Source: Planctomycetota bacterium (GTDB lineage Bacteria; Planctomycetota; UBA1135; GCA-002686595). From it: 12,164 bases of DNA. The DNA is taken from assembly GCA_029259675.1 (NCBI GenBank), contig JAJDES010000493.1, positions 1 through 12,164 on the forward strand, in the 5' to 3' direction. The translations under genes were made by a program, and so were the position numbers. Positions 1-6,217 of the stretch are shown here, one piece after another. Each line of letters begins with the position of its first letter. Position 1 is the first letter of the stretch. The notes below the pieces were generated by a model. That model saw only the letters and a list, made by a program, of their open reading frames with translations. It was not told the DNA's origin and did not search any database.

Positions 1-992
1 CCGTCCATGCTGATCGTCATGCCCTCTTGGACCGCAACGAAGAACACAGGCAGAATTGGGGTCAGCGCCATCCAGAAGGGGAGTTCGCTCCCACCGGTCC
101 ACGCCACGTACGCAAACCAAACCATGGACATGGCCAGTGCGCGCCTAGCTCCTCCGCGCAATTTTCGCGTCAGCAGATGCTTGAGTGGGAAGAGAATCAA
201 AATCGCGCTGCCGCTCTTCAGGAAGAAGTTAGCGAGGTAATGAGCACCGAGCTTCAAACGCTCCGGATCCATTTCCAGCAAGCCCGCGGCGGATGGAGAT
301 AGCCAATGGCCGCTGCGCCCATGGCGCAGGAGGGAGATCGTCAGGCCCACTGCAAGCGCCGGCAAGAAGCTCAGGAAAAGCGGGCGTCGTTGCGCATGTT
401 TGCCGCCGTGAACGACTTGGCGGCGCGAGCGCAGGTGGCCGGCGAATTCCAAGGCCAATAGGGCCACAACGAAGAGTGCGCCGTCGGTTCGCGCACCCAC
501 CAGCAGTGAGGTCGCAAGGGCCAGGCCGACCGGCCGCCTGCGTTCGAAGCTGAGGAAGGCGCTGGTGGCCAGGAATGCAATCAAAGTGGCTTCGGTTCCG
601 CTGGGGGCGGCGGCGGCGAAACACCCGCTGAAGACGAGCAAGAGCGGAGCAATGACACCGGCCAATCGATCGCGGCTGAAGCGCGAAAGCAGGAAGACGG
701 AAGCTAGGCCGAAGAGGATGCCCGCGCCCTGGGAAAAGGCCAGGGGGTCGCGATAGAGTCGCTCGGGGATCGCGCAGATCAGGATCCAGAGGGGGGAGGG
801 GTAGGAATCGAACGAGAGGTCGTCGTCGCCCAGGGCACTCGTGCCCAGCCGAACCCAGTTGCGCGCGATGCGGAAAGCCACATGCGCCACGTCGTAGGGG
901 TCGGCGAAGGACCCGTAGAGGGTCGAATGGATGGCTACGCAGTGGACGAGCAAGGTCGCCAGGGCGAGCAAAAGTAAGGTGGTGCGATTCAT
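1..992 (-). CDS. Multi-pass membrane protein, probable GT-C type glycosyltransferase (3' end beyond window)
   Basis: An open frame on the minus strand starts at an ATG at 992 and runs without a stop to the left edge, giving about 330 residues; the C-terminus is missing. An in-frame TAG lies 18 nt before the ATG, so no earlier start is possible. The protein is strongly hydrophobic: a first membrane segment at about residues 4-22, then a loop with D31-P-Y-D and R41..N45, ending in S63-Y-P-S-P-L-W69, then many further membrane segments from about residue 88 onward. GT-C polytopic glycosyltransferases of the AftB/ArnT-like kind share this layout: an acidic first loop with R..N and SPLW, then an S-G-x-E-T-x-L helix start (here S131-G-T-E-A-T-L) and an R-P-D-G turn (here R168-T-D-G171). 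Such enzymes usually move sugars from lipid-phosphate donors in the membrane; donor and acceptor cannot be told here. The family call is inference from motifs; the membrane character is plain. Confidence 0.68.
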   Translation of the reverse strand, partial: MNRTTLLLLALATLLVHCVAIHSTLYGSFADPYDVAHVAFRIARNWVRLGTSALGDDDLSFDSYPSPLWILICAIPERLYRDPLAFSQGAGILFGLASVFLLSRFSRDRLAGVIAPLLLVFSGCFAAAAPSGTEATLIAFLATSAFLSFERRRPVGLALATSLLVGARTDGALFVVALLALEFAGHLRSRRQVVHGGKHAQRRPLFLSFLPALAVGLTISLLRHGRSGHWLSPSAAGLLEMDPERLKLGAHYLANFFLKSGSAILILFPLKHLLTRKLRGGARRALAMSMVWFAYVAWTGGSELPFWMALTPILPVFFVAVQEGMTISMD

Positions 993-1108
993 GCCCGCGT
1001 CAACACTAGCGCAGGAAGCTCCCCACGCGAGCCTTGTCTGTTCGAGAGACTGCTGCGCGGGTGCCCCATCGCTTGCTAGTTCCGATCTCCTCCCTTAGTA
1101 AAGGTGTC

Positions 1109-1876
1109 ATGGATGCCCGCACCCCGTCAAATTCTGATCTCCCGGAAACCTTGAGCGGAGCGTCCTCGACCCAGAAATTCAATCCCGAAGGAGCGCCGGT
1201 CACCCAAGAATCCGATCCGGAAAAGGATCGGCGCATGCGCGCCCTCTTTGAATTGATGCCCCATGTCTTGCACAAGCTCAAGAATTCGATCTTGGTCTTG
1301 CACGGAATGAGCGATTTGTTGGCGGGCAGCGAGCGGGATCCCAAGCGCAGCGAAAATCTGCACCTGATTGCTGAGCAGGCACGCGATCTGGATTCGCAGC
1401 TGCAGCGAATGGCCGAATTCGCCTCCTGCTCCTCCCTTGGGGAGCGCGGCGCGGATGCCGTGCGCAGTCTGGATCAGGCCCTGTTGCTCGTGAAACCCTT
1501 GGCCATGGCGCGCGAGGTGAGCGTCAGCTCGCATCCGGTTGCCCAATCGATAGCTGCGCAATGCGATTCGCGCACGCTCTTTCAAGTGCTTGTGAATTGG
1601 CTGGTGGAACACCTCTTACTTTGCGGGCCGGGAGGCATTTGGGGCGGCCTGGAAGCGGAACCCAACCCCAATGGCGAGCTTCCGAAAAGTGTCCTGCGCG
1701 TGCGCATGTTCGAGCGCAATTCGAGAGTCGTATTTCGGATCACCTGCAGCAACCCCGGCGGCTTGCCGCCGAACATTTCAGCAACCGGTTTGAACTTGGC
1801 CAGAGAGCCGCGCGTCCACCTGTTGCCGGGCGCGCTCTCTTCGCAGTTCGAGTTGAATGCGCTCACGCTCGAATAG
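1109..1876 (+). CDS. Small soluble histidine-kinase-like protein with degenerate ATPase domain
   Basis: The protein has 255 residues from the ATG at 1109, which follows AAAGG at 1100-1104. A TTG at 1034 would add 25 residues but has no ribosome site. After a polar, probably disordered N-terminus (about 1-40), residues 45-105 look like a HisKA dimerisation helix pair with an H-box, H55-K-L-K-N59, and a second helix at about 82-105. Residues 120-255 have the outline of a HATPase_c domain. Its N-box reads N163-W-L-V-E-H, so Glu sits where the Mg-ATP-binding Asn is expected. The D-x-G-x-G box is replaced by S-N-P-G-G, and the G2 region reads G-L-N-L-A-R. There is no membrane segment, sensor domain or receiver domain, and no response regulator beside it. 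It may be a pseudokinase, or a dimerisation/phosphotransfer protein like Caulobacter ChpT. The kinase-like fold is a reasonable inference; loss of activity is likely but untested. It ends 50 bp before the stop of thiI, which points the opposite way. Confidence 0.7.
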   Translation: MDARTPSNSDLPETLSGASSTQKFNPEGAPVTQESDPEKDRRMRALFELMPHVLHKLKNSILVLHGMSDLLAGSERDPKRSENLHLIAEQARDLDSQLQRMAEFASCSSLGERGADAVRSLDQALLLVKPLAMAREVSVSSHPVAQSIAAQCDSRTLFQVLVNWLVEHLLLCGPGGIWGGLEAEPNPNGELPKSVLRVRMFERNSRVVFRITCSNPGGLPPNISATGLNLAREPRVHLLPGALSSQFELNALTLE

Positions 1877-1926
1877 GCCGCGCTGAATTCCAGGCTCGCA
1901 AGGGCCGGCGCAGCGGCGCAATGGAG

Positions 1927-3132
1927 CTACCATGCGGGTGCGATTTGCGAGCGTTCGGCTCCCTCCAACGCCGCGTCGATCAAGCCGTCCAGATCAAAGC
2001 CTTGCTCCGCGTCGCGGCAAATCTCGACTTTGCCGTGGATGATCGGCTTGGGCGGCATGAACACGGTGCAACAATCGGGCTCGGGGATATTCGAGATGTC
2101 GAAGGTACCGATGCGCTTCGCTATATCGATCGTTTCGTTCTTGTCGAAGGTCAAGAGGGGGCGAAAGACCGGCAAGCTGGAGGCATCTTCGATGCAGGTC
2201 ATGTTCTCCATGGTCTGGCTGGCGACTTGCCCCAAGCTCTCGCCCGTGATCAAGGCCTTGGCGCGCACCAAGCCGGCGATGCGCGATGCGATGCGCTGCA
2301 TGGCTCGGCGATAGAGCACGGTGCGGTAGGAGCTCGGCGCGTTATCGCGAATGGCCGTTTGGATTTCCGCGAAGGGTACGCTGTAAAGTCGGCTCTTGGC
2401 TTGGTAGCGCGCCAAGCGTGAGACGAGCTGCTCAATCTTGCGTTTGGAGCCTTCGCCGATGAACGGGTGTGAATGGAATGAGACGAAGTCCATCGCGCAA
2501 CCGCGTTTCATGCTCAACCATGCCGCCACGGGACTGTCAATTCCGCCCGAGAGCAGGCATAGCCCCAAGCCTAAAGTTCCAACGGGCAGGCCGCCGAGAC
2601 CGGGCAAACGATCGGCAAAGACAAAGGCCCGTTCCCTGCGGACGTCAAGCTCAAGCGTGATGTCGGCTTGCTTTAGATTCACCTTCAAGCGTTCGCCATG
2701 GGCGGGCAAGATGGCTTCGGCAACCGTTTGACTGATTTGCGTTGAGTTCAATGGGAAGCGCTTGTCCGCGCGACGGGAGCGCAATCGAACGCGGACTTGC
2801 CCGTCGCTTGGAAACTTCTCCAGGGCGGCAGCTAAGACCTCTGCGGACAGCTTGGTGATGGCCTCGAGAGTCGGTTCCGTGCCGCGTACGGTCGAAATGG
2901 ACGCAATTCCAAACACGTCTTGAAGGCGCCTTGCAACGCGCTCCAGGCGACGCTCGGGAGTGACCGCCATGCGACCCCAAATGCGCTCTACCTTTACTTC
3001 CGATAAATCTCTGCAGGCGGCTTTGATGTTCCGCACAAGTGCGCGTTCGAAGTAGGGCCGATTGCCGCCCTTGAGCGATAATTCGCCGTAGCGCACCAAT
3101 AAGAGTTCTGCTGAGCGGACCGATGTGTTCAC
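1927..3132 (-). CDS. thiI: tRNA 4-thiouridine synthase ThiI (rhodanese-less)
   Basis: ThiI adenylates U8 of tRNA and replaces its oxygen with sulfur to make s4U; in some bacteria it also feeds sulfur to the thiamine thiazole. The 401-residue protein has the N-terminal ferredoxin-like and THUMP domains (about 8-170, with R14-Y-G-E-L-S-L-K-G near the start). A PP-loop ATPase follows, with S195-G-G-I-D-S-P201. Near the end is D353-C-C-T-V-F-M-P, where the family carries its reactive cysteine. It stops there, without the rhodanese domain of the 482-residue E. coli enzyme, and so matches the roughly 400-residue Bacillus type. The start is GTG at 3132. It overlaps the stop of the upstream cysteine desulfurase by 4 bp (GTGA), which suggests translational coupling. 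That neighbour is the obvious sulfur donor. No thiamine gene lies nearby, so tRNA thiolation is the safer role. Confidence 0.95.
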   Translation of the reverse strand: MNTSVRSAELLLVRYGELSLKGGNRPYFERALVRNIKAACRDLSEVKVERIWGRMAVTPERRLERVARRLQDVFGIASISTVRGTEPTLEAITKLSAEVLAAALEKFPSDGQVRVRLRSRRADKRFPLNSTQISQTVAEAILPAHGERLKVNLKQADITLELDVRRERAFVFADRLPGLGGLPVGTLGLGLCLLSGGIDSPVAAWLSMKRGCAMDFVSFHSHPFIGEGSKRKIEQLVSRLARYQAKSRLYSVPFAEIQTAIRDNAPSSYRTVLYRRAMQRIASRIAGLVRAKALITGESLGQVASQTMENMTCIEDASSLPVFRPLLTFDKNETIDIAKRIGTFDISNIPEPDCCTVFMPPKPIIHGKVEICRDAEQGFDLDGLIDAALEGAERSQIAPAW

Positions 3133-4304
3133 GACAGGTGCGCTCCCAATTGCTCGCGCACATGGGCGAGGTGAGCAACGGCTGCATTTACATCGTCAAG
3201 GCTCGTACTGCCCGAAAACGAAAAGCGCAGCACGCTGCGCGCTTGCTCAGCCGTAAAGCCCAAGGCGAATAGAGCCGGACTGATGTCACTCTTTTGGGTT
3301 TGGCAAGCGCTTCCGGCGCTGACCATGACGCCGCGCGCTTCGAGGTGATGCAGCACGACTTCGGCCGGGATACCTTCGATCAAGATGGTGGCGATGCTGG
3401 GCAAAATTCCGTCCTTGGTGCCCGCCTCAATCAAACTGCAATTCGGCGTGGACTCGAGACCTGAGTTGAAGGCTTCGCGCAATTGAACCAAATGCTTCCA
3501 GGTCGAGGTGAGGTTCGCGTCGGCCAGTTCGAGCGCCGCGCCGAAGCCGACCAAACCGGCTACGTTTTCCGTGCCCGACCGCCGACCCGATTCCTGCCCG
3601 CCCCCGAAAAGAATCGGCTCGACGGGAGCCGACAAGTCGCAGATGAGTGCGCCGGCGCCCTTGGGCCCGTGCAACTTGTGGGCTGAGATTGCGATGCTGT
3701 CCGCGCCGAGGTCGGGAAAGTCCAATTCGAGCTTCCCGGCGGCCTGCACGGCGTCCACATGCAAAGCGGCTTGGGGAGCGTGTTGACGCACGAGCGCCGC
3801 CAATTTGCGCACGGGGTAGATGCTGCCGAATTCATTGTTTACCAGCATTTGAGCCACGAGCACCGTGTCCGCGCGCATGCGCCGGACATAGTCATCGAGG
3901 TCCAAATGACCACCCTCGTCGAGTTTGGCGAACTCGACTTCGAAGCCCTCGCGCACCAAGCTCAAGGCTGAGGCGCGCACGCACGGGTGTTCCGTCGGAC
4001 CGACCAAAATGTGCTTGCCGCGGCCGGCGCGTGCGCGCGCTTGTCCGATCACGCCCAGGTTGTTGGCTTCGGTGCCACCGGCGCAGAACGTCACTTGTTC
4101 GGAGCGCACATCCACAATGCGCGCCAGGGAAGAGCGAGCGGAATCAATGGCCCGGGCCGCGCGCACGCCGAGGGGGTAGCGGGTCGAGGGGTTGCCGAAC
4201 TCGGTATCCAAGAAAGGCAGCATGGCCTCGCGGACTTCGGCCGCGATCGGCGTCGTTGCGGCGTTGTCGAGGTAGAGAATGCGCGTGTCGTTTTGAGCTC
4301 CCAT
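3129..4304 (-). CDS. nifS: Cysteine desulfurase (NifS/IscS family)
   Basis: This PLP enzyme removes sulfur from L-cysteine to give alanine and an enzyme-bound persulfide. The 391-residue protein is full length. It opens with Y11-L-D-N-A-A-T-T-P. Visible active-site elements are H106 (stacks on PLP), H182-V-D184-A-V-Q187, the PLP lysine K210 in S-A-H-K-L-H-G-P-K-G, and the persulfide cysteine C334 in S-A-G-S-A-C-Q, each within six positions of the E. coli IscS residue. The start is ATG at 4304 with only a weak ribosome site. The stop overlaps the GTG of thiI, and 56 bp separate it from the gene upstream. No iscU, iscA, iscR or suf gene is near, so a dedicated role with ThiI is more likely than general Fe-S assembly, although it could serve both. 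The family is certain; the symbol nifS rather than iscS is a convention. Confidence 0.95.
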   Translation of the reverse strand: MGAQNDTRILYLDNAATTPIAAEVREAMLPFLDTEFGNPSTRYPLGVRAARAIDSARSSLARIVDVRSEQVTFCAGGTEANNLGVIGQARARAGRGKHILVGPTEHPCVRASALSLVREGFEVEFAKLDEGGHLDLDDYVRRMRADTVLVAQMLVNNEFGSIYPVRKLAALVRQHAPQAALHVDAVQAAGKLELDFPDLGADSIAISAHKLHGPKGAGALICDLSAPVEPILFGGGQESGRRSGTENVAGLVGFGAALELADANLTSTWKHLVQLREAFNSGLESTPNCSLIEAGTKDGILPSIATILIEGIPAEVVLHHLEARGVMVSAGSACQTQKSDISPALFALGFTAEQARSVLRFSFSGSTSLDDVNAAVAHLAHVREQLGAHLS

Positions 4305-4360
4305 GGTCGCCCCACAGGATAGCGATAAGCGCCGCCTGTCGATGGCAGGTACGCGGAAGC

Positions 4361-5380
4361 TCAGTCCGAATCCAGTTGAATCGCAAGCTGAGTGGTCGTA
4401 TCGGCCTCGAGCGTCAGTTCACGCAAAATGTCGAATTCCGAGGCAACGACTTGCAGGGTGTATTGGCCCGCGGGCAAGTGCCGGGTGATGTACAGGCCCT
4501 CCGGCGTGCCGATCGCGGGCGGCCAAATGCGATTGGGGTCGGTCCGGTCGCGCAGCAGCACCAGGGCGCCCTCGACAGCTTCTCCGCTCGAATCCGAGAG
4601 TTTGACCTCCAAGACGGCGTCCTTCGCCGTGAGGATCAATGGCCCGGAGCCTCCACCTTGGCGCGTGGTGTGTTTCCATTCTGCCTGCGCCAGTCGCGGC
4701 CAGGATCCACCTACGGCCCAGGGCGGCAGCACATAAGCGATGTAGCTGCCTTGGATCAGATCACGACTATGGAAGTTTCCGTCTTCGTCCAGCTCCAGGC
4801 GCTCGGAAGTCAAACCCGACATCAAATCCTGGCCGGGCATGGGGTCAAGCACGAGCTCGAAGCCGCTCAAATCCTCTTCATCTGAGCGGAACTGCCCGAA
4901 CAGCTCGAGCGCGAGCATTTGGGGCAAGAATTCAATCGCTTCGTGCAGAGGGGGCAAGTTCCAAACCAGGTCCCCGGCCGGGATCGTCACGCGCTGTTTC
5001 ATGTGCGGTCTTCCGACGGCACTCACGAGCACTTCCCCTACGCCCGCGAACAACCCGCTCAGTTCAAAGCGACCCAATTCATCTGTGTTGTCCCAATGGG
5101 GGCGATCGCCTTGCAAGAGTTCAACCAAAACATCCGGCGCGGGCTGCCCGTTGGTGTCGAGCACTTGACCCGACAGGGTTTCTTGTCCCAGTTCGAGTTC
5201 GATCGCGGGCTGGTCGTCTCCAAAATCCGTGGCATAGGGCGGCAGCGGATCTTCGACTTGCGCGAAGGCGCTCCAAAGGAAGGCGCCCAGGATGGTTCCG
5301 AACACCAACGCGGGAAACAGCACGCGCAGGGGCGGCAGCTTTAGGCGCCCGAGGCGCGGATTGGCGGGCTGTTTGGTCAA
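4361..5380 (-). CDS. Membrane-anchored protein with carboxypeptidase-regulatory-like domains
   Basis: The protein has 339 residues. A basic N-terminus (about 1-19) precedes one hydrophobic segment at about residues 20-40, read as a signal anchor, so the rest probably lies outside the cytoplasm. Residues 66-138 look like a CarboxypepD_reg-like beta-sandwich (L-S-G-Q-V-L-D-T-N-G-Q-P, then D-E-L-G-R-F-E-L-S-G-L). Residues about 255-336 are a second copy of this kind (V-E-G-A-L-V-L-L, then L-P-A-G-Q-Y-T-L-Q-V-V). The middle, about 170-250, may be a third, weaker one. These domains bind or present surfaces and have no known catalysis, and no protease or carboxypeptidase residues are seen. The start is taken as TTG at 5380, with GAAGG at 5385-5389; the ATG at 5391 is in another frame and stops after four codons. 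It begins 12 bp after the HD gene and ends 56 bp before the cysteine desulfurase. Its link to those cytoplasmic enzymes is unclear. The domains are fairly sure; the function is unknown. Confidence 0.75.
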   Translation of the reverse strand: MTKQPANPRLGRLKLPPLRVLFPALVFGTILGAFLWSAFAQVEDPLPPYATDFGDDQPAIELELGQETLSGQVLDTNGQPAPDVLVELLQGDRPHWDNTDELGRFELSGLFAGVGEVLVSAVGRPHMKQRVTIPAGDLVWNLPPLHEAIEFLPQMLALELFGQFRSDEEDLSGFELVLDPMPGQDLMSGLTSERLELDEDGNFHSRDLIQGSYIAYVLPPWAVGGSWPRLAQAEWKHTTRQGGGSGPLILTAKDAVLEVKLSDSSGEAVEGALVLLRDRTDPNRIWPPAIGTPEGLYITRHLPAGQYTLQVVASEFDILRELTLEADTTTQLAIQLDSD

Positions 5381-5384
5381 GGGG

Positions 5385-5389
5385 CCTTC
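5385..5389 (-). promoter_or_regulatory. Ribosome binding site supporting a TTG start
   Basis: On the minus strand GAAGG lies 4 nt before TTG at 5380. It decides the start of the membrane-anchored gene, because the only nearby ATG (5391) is out of frame and hits a stop after four codons. Confidence 0.5.
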
Positions 5390-5392
5390 ATC

Positions 5393-5962
5393 CTAGGCTC
5401 GCCCGCCCTCTGACTGCAGCAAGCTGTCGCCGCGGCTCAAAATTTCCGCTTGCAGTTGCGCACAGGGAGCGAACTCCGAAGTGTCGATGGCCGCGATGCT
5501 GGCCCTGAATTCGACCAGATTGCGCGCGCCGCTTTGAAGGTAAGCAATCCAAACCACGCCCATGTGCAGCTGATCACATAGTTTGGCGAAGCGCGCCTCC
5601 CGAGTGTCGCCGAGCACAAACTCCCTTTGGCGCTCCAAGGCCAAATCGGAAAGCGGGGCGAGCAGTTCCAGTGCGGCGGCCGCTTCCGCAGCGCGTTTGG
5701 CGCCCTTGGGCAGCAACCTCGAGCCGCTGCGGGGAATGTCCATCAGCAGCGCCTCGGTGCTGTCGTGCACGCAGGCCAGGGAAACGGCCCGATCCACATC
5801 CAGGCCGGGCTCAATGCGCGGACCCAGGGCCAGGGCCAGGAATGCTGTTCCCAGGGAGTGGGCGGCCACGGATTCGGGATTTTTTTGCCCGGCCTGGATC
5901 CATCCGCTGCGCGGAATTCGCTCCAGCGGTTCTAGTTTGAGTAGGGCATCGAGGACGGACAT
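5393..5962 (-). CDS. HD-domain hydrolase, YfbR/HDDC2-like (probable 5'-deoxynucleotidase)
   Basis: Members of this family (E. coli YfbR, human HDDC2) are metal-dependent phosphatases that remove phosphate from deoxynucleoside 5'-monophosphates. From the ATG at 5962 the protein has 189 residues. The HD metal site is complete: H35 in E-S-V-A-A-H-S, H66-D67 in V-H-D-S-T-E-A, and D130 in K-L-C-D-Q-L-H. E. coli YfbR uses H33, H68-D69 and D137. The stretch I16-P-R-S-G-W21 followed by N28-P-E-S is the usual HDDC2-like lead-in. The frame is open back to a GTG at 6025, which would add 21 residues. I prefer 5962 because family members begin about here, but neither start has a good ribosome site. It is the first gene of the minus-strand operon and lies 12 bp from the next. 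Substrate specificity within the HD superfamily is inference. Confidence 0.85.
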   Translation of the reverse strand: MSVLDALLKLEPLERIPRSGWIQAGQKNPESVAAHSLGTAFLALALGPRIEPGLDVDRAVSLACVHDSTEALLMDIPRSGSRLLPKGAKRAAEAAAALELLAPLSDLALERQREFVLGDTREARFAKLCDQLHMGVVWIAYLQSGARNLVEFRASIAAIDTSEFAPCAQLQAEILSRGDSLLQSEGGRA

Positions 5963-6008
5963 AGGGGCAAGGGTATCGACGCGGAAGCCGATCTTCCCCA
6001 AGTCCTCT

Positions 6009-6029
6009 CCACAGGCGTCGCCCACAGGC
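6009..6029. repeat. Direct repeat pair CCACAGGC, 13-bp period
   Basis: CCACAGGC occurs at 6009-6016 and again at 6022-6029, exactly 13 bp apart, in the spacer just upstream of the preferred HD-gene start. It could be a regulator-binding site. If the HD gene starts at GTG 6025, the left copy lies in its coding region. Confidence 0.4.
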
Positions 6030-6042
6030 TCCGCAGGGGTTT

Positions 6043-6066
6043 ATTTTGGGGGCTCATTTTGGGGGC
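6043..6066. repeat. Direct repeat pair ATTTTGGGGGC, 13-bp period
   Basis: The 11-mer ATTTTGGGGGC occurs at 6043-6053 and 6056-6066, again 13 bp apart. It lies 14 bp past the CCACAGGC pair and just before a perfect hairpin. The A/T-then-G-run composition stands out from the surrounding sequence. It may be an operator for one of the divergent genes; this is inference only. Confidence 0.45.
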
Positions 6067-6070
6067 CGCC

Positions 6071-6089
6071 GGCCCAAATCTCTTGGGCC
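6071..6089. other. Perfect inverted repeat in the divergent spacer
   Basis: GGCCCAA (6071-6077) and TTGGGCC (6083-6089) are exact reverse complements around a 5-nt loop. No T-run follows on either strand, so it is not a standard terminator. It sits about 78 bp upstream of the aroF -35 box and could be a dyad operator, or a leader hairpin in the minus-strand transcript. Confidence 0.5.
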
Positions 6090-6166
6090 TCCAAATCAGC
6101 GTGTCGTGCGAATGAGTTGATGAGAGCTGCGAAGCCCAAAGCATTCTCCAAGCCGCTTTGCCCGCG

Positions 6167-6196
6167 TTGACGCCTTGAAGTGGGCCTCCCTATACT
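6167..6196 (+). promoter_or_regulatory. Sigma70-like promoter for aroF
   Basis: TTGACG (6167-6172) and TATACT (6191-6196) are separated by 18 bp, each one base off consensus (TTGACA, TATAAT). Transcription would start near 6203, leaving a 5' leader of about 15 nt before the ATG at 6218. It is the clearest promoter in the window and faces the aroF-tpiA side. Confidence 0.65.
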
Positions 6197-6217
6197 CCCG
6201 AGTCCAGCGCTGGGCCG

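Noticed and set aside
229..624. Long open frames on both strands within 7-756.
   Set aside because: They are shadows of the minus-strand membrane protein (1-992), whose frame stays open throughout and has coherent hydrophobic segments and family motifs.
1073..1101. TTGCTA-N17-TAGTAA as a promoter for the kinase-like gene.
   Set aside because: The -10 match is poor, and transcription would start at about the ATG itself, past the ribosome site.
1034..1108. TTG start at 1034 giving a 280-residue kinase-like protein.
   Set aside because: There is no ribosome site, and the added 25 residues match nothing. The ATG at 1109 has AAAGG just upstream.
1877..1926. Bidirectional terminator between the convergent kinase-like gene and thiI.
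   Set aside because: Only a 4-bp GCTG/CAGC core pairs, with mismatches outside it and no T-run on either side.
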